Positions 1 through 8,332 of a DNA stretch of 64,000 nt are shown in pieces. The translations under genes and the position numbers were made by a program. How positions within the stretch are numbered: the stretch's first letter is position 1; every line of letters begins with the position of its first letter. The notes below the pieces were generated by a model. It was not told the DNA's origin and did no database searches. It saw nothing but the letters and a program-made list of their open reading frames with translations. The stretch is from an uncultured Bacteroidales bacterium (GTDB lineage Bacteria; Bacteroidota; Bacteroidia; Bacteroidales; Bacteroidaceae), in contig CADCBO010000003.1 in assembly GCA_902799685.1 (NCBI GenBank), positions 1 through 64,000 of the forward strand, given 5' to 3'.

Positions 1-10
1 TAACAACAAA

Positions 11-1360
11 ATGGCAGAAATCATTCGTTTACGAAAAGGTCTGGACATCAAGTTGCTGGGCGCTCCCGTCAAGGAGTTGACAGAGGTTGGTCTTTCGGAG
101 TCATACGCGTTATGCCCCGATGACTTTACCGGAGTCACTCCCAAGCCGGTCGTCAAGGAACAGCAGACCGTCAAGGCCGGTGAGGCTCTGTTCATTGACA
201 AGAACCACCCTGAGGTGAAATTCGTTTCGCCTGTCAGCGGTGAGGTCATGGCAGTGAACCGTGGCGCACGCCGCAAGGTCATGAGCATTGTGGTCAAGCC
301 CGATGCAAAGCAGACCTATGTAGAGTTCGGCACCAAGAGCGTACAGTCGCTCTCAGGTGAGGAGGTAAAGGCCGCCCTATTGGAGTCGGGCCTTTTCTCT
401 TTCTTCCGTCAGCGTCCCTACGACGTGATCGCTAACCCCGCTGATGCCCCCCGCGGCATATTCGTGTCGGCTTTTGATTCAAAGCCGCTTGCTCCTGACT
501 TTGAGTTCGTGCTCCAGGGCAATGAGGTGGACTTCCGCACAGGTCTGAGCGCAATTGCCAAGATTGCCCCCACAACCCTGAGCATCAGCGCAGACCAGAA
601 GGCAGAGACCCTTACCGATGCAAAGAACGTTGACCTGTATGCATTCAAGGGTGCTCATCCCGCAGGCAACGTGGGCGTTCAGATCAACCACATCAAGCCA
701 GTGAACAAGGGTGAGATTGTATGGACCATCGATCCCGAGGCAGTAATATTCATCGGCCGTCTGTTCAACAAGGGCGTTGTGGATATGACCCGCGTCATTG
801 CAGTGGCAGGCGAGGAGATAGTTAATCCCCAGTACCTCAAGGTTATAGCCGGTGCAAAAATTTCATCGGTAGTTGACGGCCGTCTTAACAGGACTGAGCA
901 TATCCGCATCATCAACGGTAACGTGCTTACCGGTGTCAAGTGCACCAAGGATGATTACCTGGGCGCATTCGCCAATATGGTGACCGTTATCCCCGAGGGT
1001 GACGACGTAAACGAGTTCATGGGCTGGATAGCTCCCCGCTTCAAGCAGTACAGCGTAAGCCGCACATTCTTCTCATGGCTTACTTGCAAGAAGCGTTACA
1101 GCATCGATGCACGCATCAAGGGCGGTGAGCGTCACATGATTATGTCGAATGAGTACGATAAGGTATTCCCCATGGATATCTATCCCGAGTTCCTTATCAA
1201 GGCTATCATAACAGGCAATATCGACAAGATGGAGGCATACGGCATCTACGAGGTGGCCCCCGAGGATTTTGCCCTTTGCGAGTTTGTAGATTCATCTAAA
1301 CTTGAGCTTCAGCGTATCGTACGTGAGGGCTTGAATAACCTTCGTGCCGAAATGGCCTAA
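11..1360 (+). CDS. nqrA: Na+-translocating NADH:quinone reductase subunit A
   Basis: NqrA is the peripheral cytoplasmic subunit of the six-subunit Na+-pumping NADH:quinone reductase (Na+-NQR) and lies near the quinone site. The 449-residue product is full length for the family. It opens with the typical IRLRKGLDIKLLGAP segment and has the early PVSGEV lipoyl/barrel-sandwich-like motif. The ATG at 11 follows an A-rich leader (taacaacaaa). It is the first gene of nqrABCDEF, 12 bases before nqrB. The promoter lies outside the window. Identity is secure from both sequence and gene order. Confidence 0.96.
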   Translation: MAEIIRLRKGLDIKLLGAPVKELTEVGLSESYALCPDDFTGVTPKPVVKEQQTVKAGEALFIDKNHPEVKFVSPVSGEVMAVNRGARRKVMSIVVKPDAKQTYVEFGTKSVQSLSGEEVKAALLESGLFSFFRQRPYDVIANPADAPRGIFVSAFDSKPLAPDFEFVLQGNEVDFRTGLSAIAKIAPTTLSISADQKAETLTDAKNVDLYAFKGAHPAGNVGVQINHIKPVNKGEIVWTIDPEAVIFIGRLFNKGVVDMTRVIAVAGEEIVNPQYLKVIAGAKISSVVDGRLNRTEHIRIINGNVLTGVKCTKDDYLGAFANMVTVIPEGDDVNEFMGWIAPRFKQYSVSRTFFSWLTCKKRYSIDARIKGGERHMIMSNEYDKVFPMDIYPEFLIKAIITGNIDKMEAYGIYEVAPEDFALCEFVDSSKLELQRIVREGLNNLRAEMA

Positions 1361-1372
1361 AACCTTGGAGTT

Positions 1373-2530
1373 ATGAGTTTAAGAAATTACATAGACAAGA
1401 TTAAACCGCAATTCGAGGAGGGTGGCAAACTGCACGCTTTCCGTTCGGTTTTTGAAGGTTTTGAGACCTTCCTTTATGTTCCGAACACCACCGCAAAGAA
1501 CGGCGTGAACATTCACGACTCGTTTGACAGCAAGCGCATGATGATCATGGTTGTCATCGCCCTGTGCCCGGCTCTGCTGTTCGGTATGTACAACGTAGGC
1601 TATCAGCACTTTGCTCTGGCCGGTGTCAACGGTACGTTCTGGAACATGTTCTGGTTCGGCTTCCTGGCTGTCCTGCCAAGACTTATCGTTTCATATGTAG
1701 TAGGTCTTACAATCGAGTTCATCGTGGCCCAGTGGAAACACGAGGAGATTCAGGAGGGTTACCTGGTATCTGGTTTCATCATCCCTCTGATAGTTCCCGC
1801 TACCACTCCGTTGTGGATACTTGCCATCGCTGTAGCTTTCTCGGTAATCTTTGCAAAGGAGATATTCGGTGGTACAGGCATGAACTTCCTCAATGTGGCC
1901 CTGATTACCCGCGCATTCATATTTTTTGCCTATCCATCGGTGATTACAGGTGAGACAGTTTGGGTTGTTGACCACGCTATCTGCGGCCTTGGTGCCGATG
2001 TTGACGGCATGACAGCCGCTACCGCCTTGGGTACGGCCGCTACCACCGCAACCGCTCCCGCATTCTCAATGGATATGGTTTGGGGCCTGATTCCGGGTTC
2101 AGTAGGTGAGACCAGCGTTATCGCCATCGCTCTTGGCGCTCTGCTGCTTCTCTATACCGGAATCGCAAGCTGGAAGACAATGCTTTCAGTATTCGCAGGC
2201 GGTATCCTGATGGCTCTGGTATACAACCAGTGGGGTCCCGACAACGCTATGGCTCAGATGCCCTGGTACGAGCATATCTGCCTGGGCGGTTTCTGCTTCG
2301 GTGCCGTATTTATGGCAACTGATCCGGTTACATCGGCCCGCACAGAGGTTGGTAAGTGGATTTACGGTCTGCTCATCGGTATCATGGCTATCACAATCCG
2401 TGTGATGAACCCCGGTTACCCTGAAGGTATGATGCTTGCCATCCTGCTTATGAACTGCTTCGCTCCGCTCATTGACTGGTGCGTCGTACAGCGTAATGTG
2501 AACAAACGTGCTAACAGAATAAACAAATAA
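1373..2530 (+). CDS. nqrB: Na+-NQR subunit B, covalent FMN membrane subunit
   Basis: NqrB is the large integral-membrane subunit that carries a covalently bound FMN and forms much of the Na+ path. The 385-residue product has about ten hydrophobic segments. The flavinylation site in the family is a Thr in an [ST]GAT motif. Here the equivalent is DGMTAAT with T217 as the likely acceptor, an Ala replacing the usual Gly. It sits between nqrA and nqrC. Flavin attachment would need an ApbE-type transferase, which is not in this window. Confidence 0.95.
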   Translation: MSLRNYIDKIKPQFEEGGKLHAFRSVFEGFETFLYVPNTTAKNGVNIHDSFDSKRMMIMVVIALCPALLFGMYNVGYQHFALAGVNGTFWNMFWFGFLAVLPRLIVSYVVGLTIEFIVAQWKHEEIQEGYLVSGFIIPLIVPATTPLWILAIAVAFSVIFAKEIFGGTGMNFLNVALITRAFIFFAYPSVITGETVWVVDHAICGLGADVDGMTAATALGTAATTATAPAFSMDMVWGLIPGSVGETSVIAIALGALLLLYTGIASWKTMLSVFAGGILMALVYNQWGPDNAMAQMPWYEHICLGGFCFGAVFMATDPVTSARTEVGKWIYGLLIGIMAITIRVMNPGYPEGMMLAILLMNCFAPLIDWCVVQRNVNKRANRINK

Positions 2531-2535
2531 GGATT

Positions 2536-3429
2536 ATGGCTACGAAAAAATTCAGATGTAAGGTTTGTGGCTATGTCCACGAAGGAGACAAGGCTCCCGA
2601 GAAGTGCCCCATGTGTCAGGCACCTCAGAGTGAGTTCGAGGAGATTGTTGAGGCCGGCGCAGAGGCTGCCGCTCCTGCCAAAAAGGGACTCAACACCAAC
2701 AGCAACGTATATACTATCGTTTATGCTGCCGTGATGGTTATCATAGTGGCTTTCCTCCTGGTGTTCGTATCACAGACACTCAAGGAGCGTCAGACCGCCA
2801 ATGTCATCAACGATACCAAACAACAGATCCTGTCTGCCCTCAACCTGAGGGATCAGGCCGATGTTGCCGCTACATATGACAAGGTTATTACCGCCGATGC
2901 ACTCATGCAGCCCAACGGCAAGTTGGCTGAGTATGAGGGCGAGTTCAACACCTCTTACAAGAGTGAGTTTGACAACGGTAACTTCCACGTATTTGTGGCT
3001 GACATTGATGGTGAGCGCAAATTTGTGATTCCTATGAACGGACTTGGTCTGTGGGGTATCATCTGGGGTTACATTGCCCTGAATGAGGACCGCAACACAG
3101 TCTATGGCGTCTATTTCTCACACTCATCCGAAACTCCCGGATTGGGCGGTGAAATCGCAGGAACCAAATTCCAGGACCGTTTCCCCGGCAAGCTGGTGGT
3201 TAACGGCGAGGAGGTTGGCCTCAAGGTGGTCAAGTACGGCAAGGCCGACAAGGGCTCACAGTTTGAGGTTGACGGTGTGACCGGTGCTACCATCACATCG
3301 ACCGGTGTGAATACTATGATTAATAAGGTGCTGTCAGCATACATCCCGTTCCTGACCAAGCAGTGCTGCAAGGAAGGCGGCTGCGAGGAGGGTGCCGATG
3401 AGTGCTGCGATGAAAACTCTAACGACTGA
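2536..3429 (+). CDS. nqrC: Na+-NQR subunit C with N-terminal rubredoxin-like domain and Cys-rich tail
   Basis: NqrC carries a second covalent FMN on a periplasmic domain held by one N-terminal helix. This 297-residue protein is longer than a plain NqrC. Residues 1-34 form a rubredoxin-like zinc/iron ribbon (C8-x2-C11 and C24-x2-C27), followed by an Ala-rich linker, one membrane helix at about 58-79, and then the FMN domain with DGVTGAT (T252 as predicted FMN site). The last 22 residues contain six Cys in CC, C, CC type groups. In the usual topology the ribbon would face the cytoplasm and the tail the periplasm. The ribbon could hold Fe for electron transfer or Zn for structure; sequence cannot decide. 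Confidence 0.93.
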   Translation: MATKKFRCKVCGYVHEGDKAPEKCPMCQAPQSEFEEIVEAGAEAAAPAKKGLNTNSNVYTIVYAAVMVIIVAFLLVFVSQTLKERQTANVINDTKQQILSALNLRDQADVAATYDKVITADALMQPNGKLAEYEGEFNTSYKSEFDNGNFHVFVADIDGERKFVIPMNGLGLWGIIWGYIALNEDRNTVYGVYFSHSSETPGLGGEIAGTKFQDRFPGKLVVNGEEVGLKVVKYGKADKGSQFEVDGVTGATITSTGVNTMINKVLSAYIPFLTKQCCKEGGCEEGADECCDENSND

Positions 3430-3436
3430 TAGGATT

Positions 3437-4057
3437 ATGGCAAACAAGAACAGTGAGGCTTTCAAACAGCCGTTGTGGGTTAACAACCCTGTATTGGTTC
3501 AGATTCTGGGTATCTGTTCGGCTCTGGCCGTAACGGCTCAGCTCAAACCTGCCATCGTGATGGGCCTTTCAGTGACCGTCATCGTGGCTATGTCTAACGT
3601 GATCATTTCACTCCTGCGCAATACTATTCCTAACCGTATCCGTATCATCATCCAGCTGGTGGTGGTAGCTGCTCTGGTTACTATAGTAAGCGAGATCCTC
3701 AAGGCCTTTGCATACGATGTTAGCGTTCAGCTCTCAGTATATGTAGGTCTTATCATTACCAACTGTATCCTTATGGGTCGTCTGGAGGCATTTGCCATGC
3801 AGAACGGTCCCTGGGCATCGTTCCTGGACGGTATAGGTAACGGTCTGGGTTATGCTGCCATCCTGGTAGTGGTTGCTTTTGTACGTGAACTCTTCGGTAG
3901 CGGAACATTGTTCGGTTTCCAGGTTATACCGCAGGCCTGCTATGAGGCCGGTTACCTGAACAACGGTCTTATGATCATGCCGCCTATGGCTCTTATCCTG
4001 GCCGGCTGCATCATATGGTACCATCGCGCCAAGAACAAGGATTTACAGGAAAACTAA
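3437..4057 (+). CDS. nqrD: Na+-NQR subunit D
   Basis: NqrD is one of two homologous six-helix membrane subunits (with NqrE) that together hold an intramembrane iron-sulfur centre. I chose the ATG at 3437 rather than an in-frame start at 3392 because 3392 overlaps nqrC, and because ANKNSEAFKQPLWVNNPVLVQILGICSAL is a normal NqrD N-terminus (short form: ANKNSEAF... followed by NPVLVQILGICSA). The product has 206 residues. The leader AGGATT just before the ATG resembles the one before nqrC. The conserved Cys in LGICSAL and NCILMGR are present. Confidence 0.95.
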   Translation: MANKNSEAFKQPLWVNNPVLVQILGICSALAVTAQLKPAIVMGLSVTVIVAMSNVIISLLRNTIPNRIRIIIQLVVVAALVTIVSEILKAFAYDVSVQLSVYVGLIITNCILMGRLEAFAMQNGPWASFLDGIGNGLGYAAILVVVAFVRELFGSGTLFGFQVIPQACYEAGYLNNGLMIMPPMALILAGCIIWYHRAKNKDLQEN

Positions 4058-4076
4058 TCTCAAAGCGTAAAGAACT

Positions 4077-4685
4077 ATGGAACATTTCTTCAGTTTATTC
4101 GTAAGGTCGATATTCGTCGACAACATGATATTCGCTTTCTTCCTGGGTATGTGCTCATTTCTGGCAGTATCCAAGAACGTAAAGACGTCTTTGGGACTTG
4201 GTGTAGCCGTTATCTTTGTTGAGCTCATTACACTCCCTGTAAACTATCTGCTTCAGACCAAGGTTCTTGAGCCCATGGGACTGGAGTTCCTCAGTTTCAT
4301 CCTTTTCATCGCTGTTATAGCCGGTATAGTCCAGCTGGTTGAGATGGTGGTTGAGAAATTCTCACCGTCACTTTACAACTCACTGGGTATATTCCTGCCG
4401 CTTATCGCCGTGAACTGCGCCATCATGGGTGCATCACTGTTCATGCAGCAGCGTATCGGAATGGATCCGGACAACACTCAGGCCATAACCTCATTCGGTG
4501 ACTCAATCGCATACGCACTGGGTTCAGGTATCGGTTGGGCTCTGGCTATCGTCTGCCTGGCTGCCATCCGCGAGAAGATGGAATACTGCGATATCCCCAA
4601 GCCTCTGAAGGGAGTGGGTATTACATTCATTACCGTGGGCCTGATGGCTATGGCTTTCATGTGTTTCTCAGGTCTGGCAATTTAA
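4077..4685 (+). CDS. nqrE: Na+-NQR subunit E
   Basis: NqrE is the membrane partner of NqrD. The two form an inverted pair of helical bundles that ligates a [2Fe-2S] centre with Cys from each subunit. The 202-residue product has six hydrophobic segments, the [13 protein letters not shown] motif near the N-terminus and NCAIMG in the middle, both with the conserved Cys. It lies 19 bases after nqrD and 12 before nqrF, which supports one transcript. Confidence 0.96.
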   Translation: MEHFFSLFVRSIFVDNMIFAFFLGMCSFLAVSKNVKTSLGLGVAVIFVELITLPVNYLLQTKVLEPMGLEFLSFILFIAVIAGIVQLVEMVVEKFSPSLYNSLGIFLPLIAVNCAIMGASLFMQQRIGMDPDNTQAITSFGDSIAYALGSGIGWALAIVCLAAIREKMEYCDIPKPLKGVGITFITVGLMAMAFMCFSGLAI

Positions 4686-4697
4686 AAAGGTAATATT

Positions 4698-5966
4698 ATG
4701 AACAACATCTATATTTCAAGTATTATAGTTTTCCTGGCCGTTATCCTGCTGCTGGTAGTGATTCTGCTGGTGGCCAAGAGCTACCTTGTTGCCTCAGGCA
4801 AGGTCAAGGTAACCATCAACGGCGACAAGGAACTTGAGGTGAATTCAGGTGCAAGCCTCTTGAGCACTCTGGCCGAGAACGGTGTTTATCTGCCCTCTGC
4901 CTGCGGTGGTAAGGGTTCTTGCGGACAGTGCAAATGCCAGGTCGTTGAGGGCGGCGGTGAGATTCTGGACTCTGAGAAGGGCCACTTTACACGCAAGCAG
5001 ATCAAGGACAACTGGCGTCTGGGTTGCCAGTGCAAGGTCAAGGGTGACCTGGCCATCAAGGTTCCCGAGAGCGTACTCGGTGTCAAGGAGTGGGAGTGCG
5101 AGGTTATCTCCAACAAGAACGTGGCTACCTTTATCAAGGAGTTCATCGTTCAGCTTCCTCCCGGAGAGCATATGGACTTCCTGCCCGGAAGCTATGCTCA
5201 GATCAAGATTCCTGCATACTCTATGGATTACAATAAGGATATCGATAAGGACCTTATCGGTCCCGAGTATCTGCCTGCATGGGAAAAGTTCGGTCTCTTC
5301 GGTCTTAAGTCTGTAGTTACCGAGCCTACCATCCGCGCTTACTCTATGGCTAACTATCCTGCCGAGGGTGACCGCATCATGCTGACGGTACGTATCGCTA
5401 CTCCTCCTTTCAAACCAAAACCTGAGGTTGGATTCCAGGATGTTCCCACCGGCGTGGCTTCATCATATATCTTCAGCCTCAAACCGGGTGACAAGGTTAT
5501 CATGTCAGGTCCTTACGGTGAGTTCCATCCTATCTTTGACTCCAAGAAGGAGATGATCTGGGTTGGTGGCGGTGCCGGTATGGCTCCTCTGCGTGCACAG
5601 ATTATGCACATGACCAAGACTCTCAAGACCACTGACCGTGAGATGCATTATTTCTATGGTGCACGTGCTCTTAACGAGGTGTTCTATCTGGATGACTTCC
5701 TGGGTCTGGAGAAGGAGTTCAAGAACTTCCACTTCCATCTGGCTCTGGACCGTCCGGATCCCGCAGCCGATGCAGCAGGCGTTAAGTATACTCCGGGATT
5801 TGTGCATAATGTTATGTATGAGACATATCTTAAGGACCATGAGGCTCCCGAGGATATCGAGTACTACATGTGCGGTCCTGGCCCGATGTCAAAGGCTGTT
5901 ACCGGTATGCTGGATAACCTGGGTGTTGATCCTGCATCAATCATGTACGATAACTTTGGTGGGTAA
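4698..5966 (+). CDS. nqrF: Na+-NQR subunit F, NADH-oxidising ferredoxin/FAD subunit
   Basis: NqrF takes electrons from NADH to FAD and then to a [2Fe-2S] cluster. The 422 residues show, in order: a membrane anchor (about 5-28), a plant-type ferredoxin domain with C69-x5-C75-x2-C78-x31-C110, an FAD-binding domain with RAYSMANYP, and an NADH-binding domain with GGGAGMAPLR and the terminal MYDNFGG. All expected ligands and motifs are present. It is the last gene of the operon; two possible hairpin terminators follow within 75 bases. Confidence 0.96.
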   Translation: MNNIYISSIIVFLAVILLLVVILLVAKSYLVASGKVKVTINGDKELEVNSGASLLSTLAENGVYLPSACGGKGSCGQCKCQVVEGGGEILDSEKGHFTRKQIKDNWRLGCQCKVKGDLAIKVPESVLGVKEWECEVISNKNVATFIKEFIVQLPPGEHMDFLPGSYAQIKIPAYSMDYNKDIDKDLIGPEYLPAWEKFGLFGLKSVVTEPTIRAYSMANYPAEGDRIMLTVRIATPPFKPKPEVGFQDVPTGVASSYIFSLKPGDKVIMSGPYGEFHPIFDSKKEMIWVGGGAGMAPLRAQIMHMTKTLKTTDREMHYFYGARALNEVFYLDDFLGLEKEFKNFHFHLALDRPDPAADAAGVKYTPGFVHNVMYETYLKDHEAPEDIEYYMCGPGPMSKAVTGMLDNLGVDPASIMYDNFGG

Positions 5967-5978
5967 AACAGTACAATT

Positions 5979-5995
5979 GGGGTCTGTCCCCTTTT
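5979..5995 (+). terminator. short GGGG/CCCC hairpin after nqrF
   Basis: GGGG-TCTGT-CCCC is followed directly by TTTT, 13 bases after the nqrF stop. It could be a weak terminator. A near copy of this palindrome lies at 7202-7220, so it may also be a small dispersed repeat. Confidence 0.4.
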
Positions 5996-6009
5996 GTATT
6001 ATTTTTGAG

Positions 6010-6043
6010 AAAGCGGCTCTTTGTGGGGCCGCTTTTCTTTTTT
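6010..6043 (+). terminator. rho-independent terminator of the nqr operon
   Basis: AAAGCGGC (6010-6017) pairs with GCCGCTTT (6028-6035) across a ten-base loop, followed by a T-rich run to 6043. Its position after nqrF and before the convergent gene that ends at 6057 fits termination of the nqr transcript and possibly of the opposing gene. Confidence 0.8.
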
Positions 6044-6056
6044 AAGCACCGCCGGA

Positions 6057-7142
6057 CTAGTCTATGTCGTAATCATCGGGCAGGCATGCGCCGACTCTTT
6101 TTCTGGAGATGTCACCCATGAACCGGATGTTGTTGTCAATAACAATACCATCCTTATAGAAAACGCAGGTATCTTTCATGAAAGCAATCCCGGACTCGGA
6201 AAAAGGATATAGGGTTGTCTTGTTTTCTTTCAGATTCAAGGGGGTGCCGTCATACTTATGGTAGTACAGTATTTTAAGCCTTTTGTCTTTCAGGCCAAAT
6301 ATCTGCATCATATTGTCCCCGATGTTGTCCGAATACCTTTCAATGTCTATGGGCTTATATTTTATCATGTCCAGGCGTATTACTTTATCAGCCATAGCCA
6401 ATATGTAGCCGTTCTCTTCCAGACGGTTTTCATATGCAGACCTCAGGAAATGCTGGCTTGAATTGTAATATGCCTGCCGGCGGTTCTTCTCAAAACTCAG
6501 AAGCTTTGAATCTTTTCCTATTGAGTAAGGCTTGTAGTAAAAATAGCCAAGCATATCGCACAGCGTATTATTGCCAATGCGTTCAACCGAGAAATGAACC
6601 AGATCCACATATAACACATATCCCAATAAGGGCAAATCTATGATTAAGGGTTCACTGGCCCAGGCCTTGAAAACAGACGCTCCGTTGTAAATGGTGTTTT
6701 CAATCATAATGGCATTCTCATTCCTGATGGTTGCGTGCCGTCCCCATCGGTCATCGCCCAAGAACATGCTTTTGAAATAACTCAGGTCTTTCCTTTTCAC
6801 TTTCTTGTCTGTTATCACGACCTCGGGCAATTCAATGTTTGGGTTTAGTTTGACCGACAATTGGCCGGGTTTACGGACAAAATCGTGTGCTTGAGGCTTA
6901 TAACCTACAAAACTGAATACCACAGTGGCAGGGAAAGAAACATCTTTCAGTTCAAAATGTCCATCGGCATCGGTAACAGTCCCTTTGGTAGTGCCGTTTA
7001 TATAGACTGTGGCGAATTGCAGCGGCTCTTGTGTAAGGCTGTCAAGGACAGTTCCCGTTATGCTGTTTTGTCCTTGTACGGCAACAGGGATGCATAATGA
7101 TACAAACGCTATTACAGCCAGTACTGCAAGAGTTCTTTTCAT
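6057..7142 (-). CDS. secreted CarboxypepD_reg-like protein
   Basis: The 361-residue product starts with a signal peptide (about residues 1-24, ending VAVQGQ). A carboxypeptidase regulatory-like beta-sandwich domain follows at about 26-105 (ITGTVLD...PLQFATVYINGTTKGTVTDADGHFEL, quoted in parts). The remaining 250 residues match nothing I can name. Such proteins are common in Bacteroidota and sit in the periplasm or at the outer membrane. It is not followed by a TonB plug or barrel, so it is not a receptor. It is transcribed toward the nqr operon. The exact role is unknown. Confidence 0.8.
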   Translation of the reverse strand: MKRTLAVLAVIAFVSLCIPVAVQGQNSITGTVLDSLTQEPLQFATVYINGTTKGTVTDADGHFELKDVSFPATVVFSFVGYKPQAHDFVRKPGQLSVKLNPNIELPEVVITDKKVKRKDLSYFKSMFLGDDRWGRHATIRNENAIMIENTIYNGASVFKAWASEPLIIDLPLLGYVLYVDLVHFSVERIGNNTLCDMLGYFYYKPYSIGKDSKLLSFEKNRRQAYYNSSQHFLRSAYENRLEENGYILAMADKVIRLDMIKYKPIDIERYSDNIGDNMMQIFGLKDKRLKILYYHKYDGTPLNLKENKTTLYPFSESGIAFMKDTCVFYKDGIVIDNNIRFMGDISRKRVGACLPDDYDID

Positions 7143-7201
7143 TTTCCATTACTTAGCTTTCACGCAAAGTTATGAAAAATCTTTTTCACTGTTTCGGTGC
7201 A

Positions 7202-7220
7202 AAAGGGGTCAGACCCCTTT
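7202..7220 (-). terminator. perfect GGGGTC/GACCCC palindrome after the ORF6N gene
   Basis: AAAGGGGTC and GACCCCTTT form a perfect palindrome centred on base 7211, lying 10 bases beyond the stop of the ORF6N gene. Read on the minus strand it ends in CCCCTTTTG, so it could act as a short terminator. It resembles the hairpin at 5979-5995. Confidence 0.4.
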
Positions 7221-7229
7221 CGTACTTTT

Positions 7230-7799
7230 TCATTCCTTAGGTGGATTGAATCCTATGGGATTACTCTTAGTCGTTTTGGGGCGTTCACTTTGGAGTTCAG
7301 CCAAAGCTGTGCTTATGGCATCAAGCTGGGCACGAGTGCTTTCGTTGATATCATTTTGGTCTCTCAATATTTCGTTTATTTCATCTCTCAGATCTTGAAT
7401 TTCTTTTCGTAATTCAGTGTTGCTGTCAGGTAATTGCTGTATAGTTAAGTGTTGAATCGACACAAAGGCTCTCATTATATCACGATTAATTCTAATGGCT
7501 ATAGGCGAAGTCAATACGCTACTGAGCATAGCAACCCCTAATTGTGTGAAGGCAAAGGGTAGATATTTGATGTTTTGTCCTCGTTTTATGTTCAAGGTGC
7601 CAATTTGGCATCTTGAAAGTTCTTCACGAGTTACTACAAACATAAAATCATCATCCTCAAACCTTTCCATATTACGGCGTACCTGTCTTTTCAATTGTGC
7701 CGTATCAACTCCATAAGCATCTGCTAAATCAAAGTCCAGCATTACACGTTGCCCTCTAATCTCATAGATTTTGCGTTTAATAGGTTCTAGATCATTCAT
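7230..7799 (-). CDS. ORF6N domain-containing protein
   Basis: The N-terminal ~90 residues (EPIKRKIYEIRGQRVMLDFD, then LADAYGVDTAQLKRQVRRN) are a clear ORF6N domain, a putative DNA-binding module first seen in phage proteins and widespread in Bacteroidota chromosomes. The C-terminal part (about 120-170) is charged and heptad-like, consistent with a coiled coil for oligomerisation. At 189 residues it is a normal length. The start ATG at 7799 is close to the AT-rich upstream region. It is a single-gene unit with no phage genes nearby. The function is probably regulatory, but this is inferred only from the domain. Confidence 0.85.
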   Translation of the reverse strand: MNDLEPIKRKIYEIRGQRVMLDFDLADAYGVDTAQLKRQVRRNMERFEDDDFMFVVTREELSRCQIGTLNIKRGQNIKYLPFAFTQLGVAMLSSVLTSPIAIRINRDIMRAFVSIQHLTIQQLPDSNTELRKEIQDLRDEINEILRDQNDINESTRAQLDAISTALAELQSERPKTTKSNPIGFNPPKE

Positions 7800-8260
7800 A
7801 TTATCTCTATTTTTAAATTAGTATCATCTGCAAACAACAAGGGGCATCCCTGGCCTGACACCGATATGCCTAGCGGAATACCCCCTGGTATCAGATACAG
7901 CAAAGATAGTGCAAGCTGAGAGAAATATAAAATAAGCGCTTATTTTTATTTCCGATGCGCGATGTTTCCAAGCACCGCCGGACATACAGTTGGGGGACAC
8001 AACGTTCCGCGACTACTCGATCTCCTTTCGGGGGCTAAACGGCGAACTCCTCCGTCTTAGCCACCTCTGGTGTCTAACCGTCGTCAACAAACGCCGTTCT
8101 TAACGCCACCCTCCAGGGCTCTCGCTTAACGTCGCTTCACTGATGGTCCCCCAACCGTATGTCCAGCTCCTGCAAATGGGAAGAATCCAATTGTAGCAAC
8201 TGTAGCGTAGCAGAATATGGTTATTACAATTACTTATTTTTATTTTTTTAGCGAAAAAAT
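7800..8260. other. gene-free stretch upstream of blaI
   Basis: No convincing gene is present. It holds the upstream region of the ORF6N gene (7800-7979), the 185-bp inverted-repeat element (7980-8164) and a short segment with the repeated motif TGTAGC (two copies near 8192-8206 and a third at 8290). Stop codons close all frames inside the element. Confidence 0.7.
7980..8164. repeat. 185-bp structured element closed by 19-bp inverted repeats
   Basis: GGACATACAGTTGGGGGAC (7980-7998) is matched at 18 of 19 positions by the reverse complement of GTCCCCCAACCGTATGTCC (8146-8164). Inside, GGCTAA-ACGG (8033-8042) pairs with CCGT and TTAGCC (8052-8062), and smaller stems (CACC/GGTG, CCCT/AGGG) are visible. 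There is no ORF and I see no target-site duplication. It could be a multi-branched non-coding RNA, a MITE-like mobile repeat or a REP-type element. I do not recognise a named family. Confidence 0.6.
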
Positions 8261-8307
8261 TTTGTTGATTAAAAATTATCCTTTTTCTTTGTAGCGAAAT
8301 TGTTTCG
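8261..8307 (+). promoter_or_regulatory. promoter and candidate BlaI operator
   Basis: TTTG (8261-8264), 19 bases, then TTTCTTTG (8284-8291) fits the Bacteroidota TTTG-N19/20-TAnnTTTG promoter with one mismatch. Just downstream, CGAAA-TTG-TTTCG (8295-8307) is a perfect dyad placed at the likely transcription start. A related half-site, TAGCGAAA, recurs at 8249. This is the expected place for an autoregulatory BlaI operator; binding is inferred. Confidence 0.55.
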
Positions 8308-8332
8308 TCAATAACAATTAAACGTTATATTT

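Noticed and set aside
6043-7984. The 14-base string AAGCACCGCCGGAC occurs both at the end of the gene at 6057 and at the left edge of the 185-bp element.
   Set aside because: A 14-base match between two places in a 64-kb window is expected several times by chance, and the flanks do not match.
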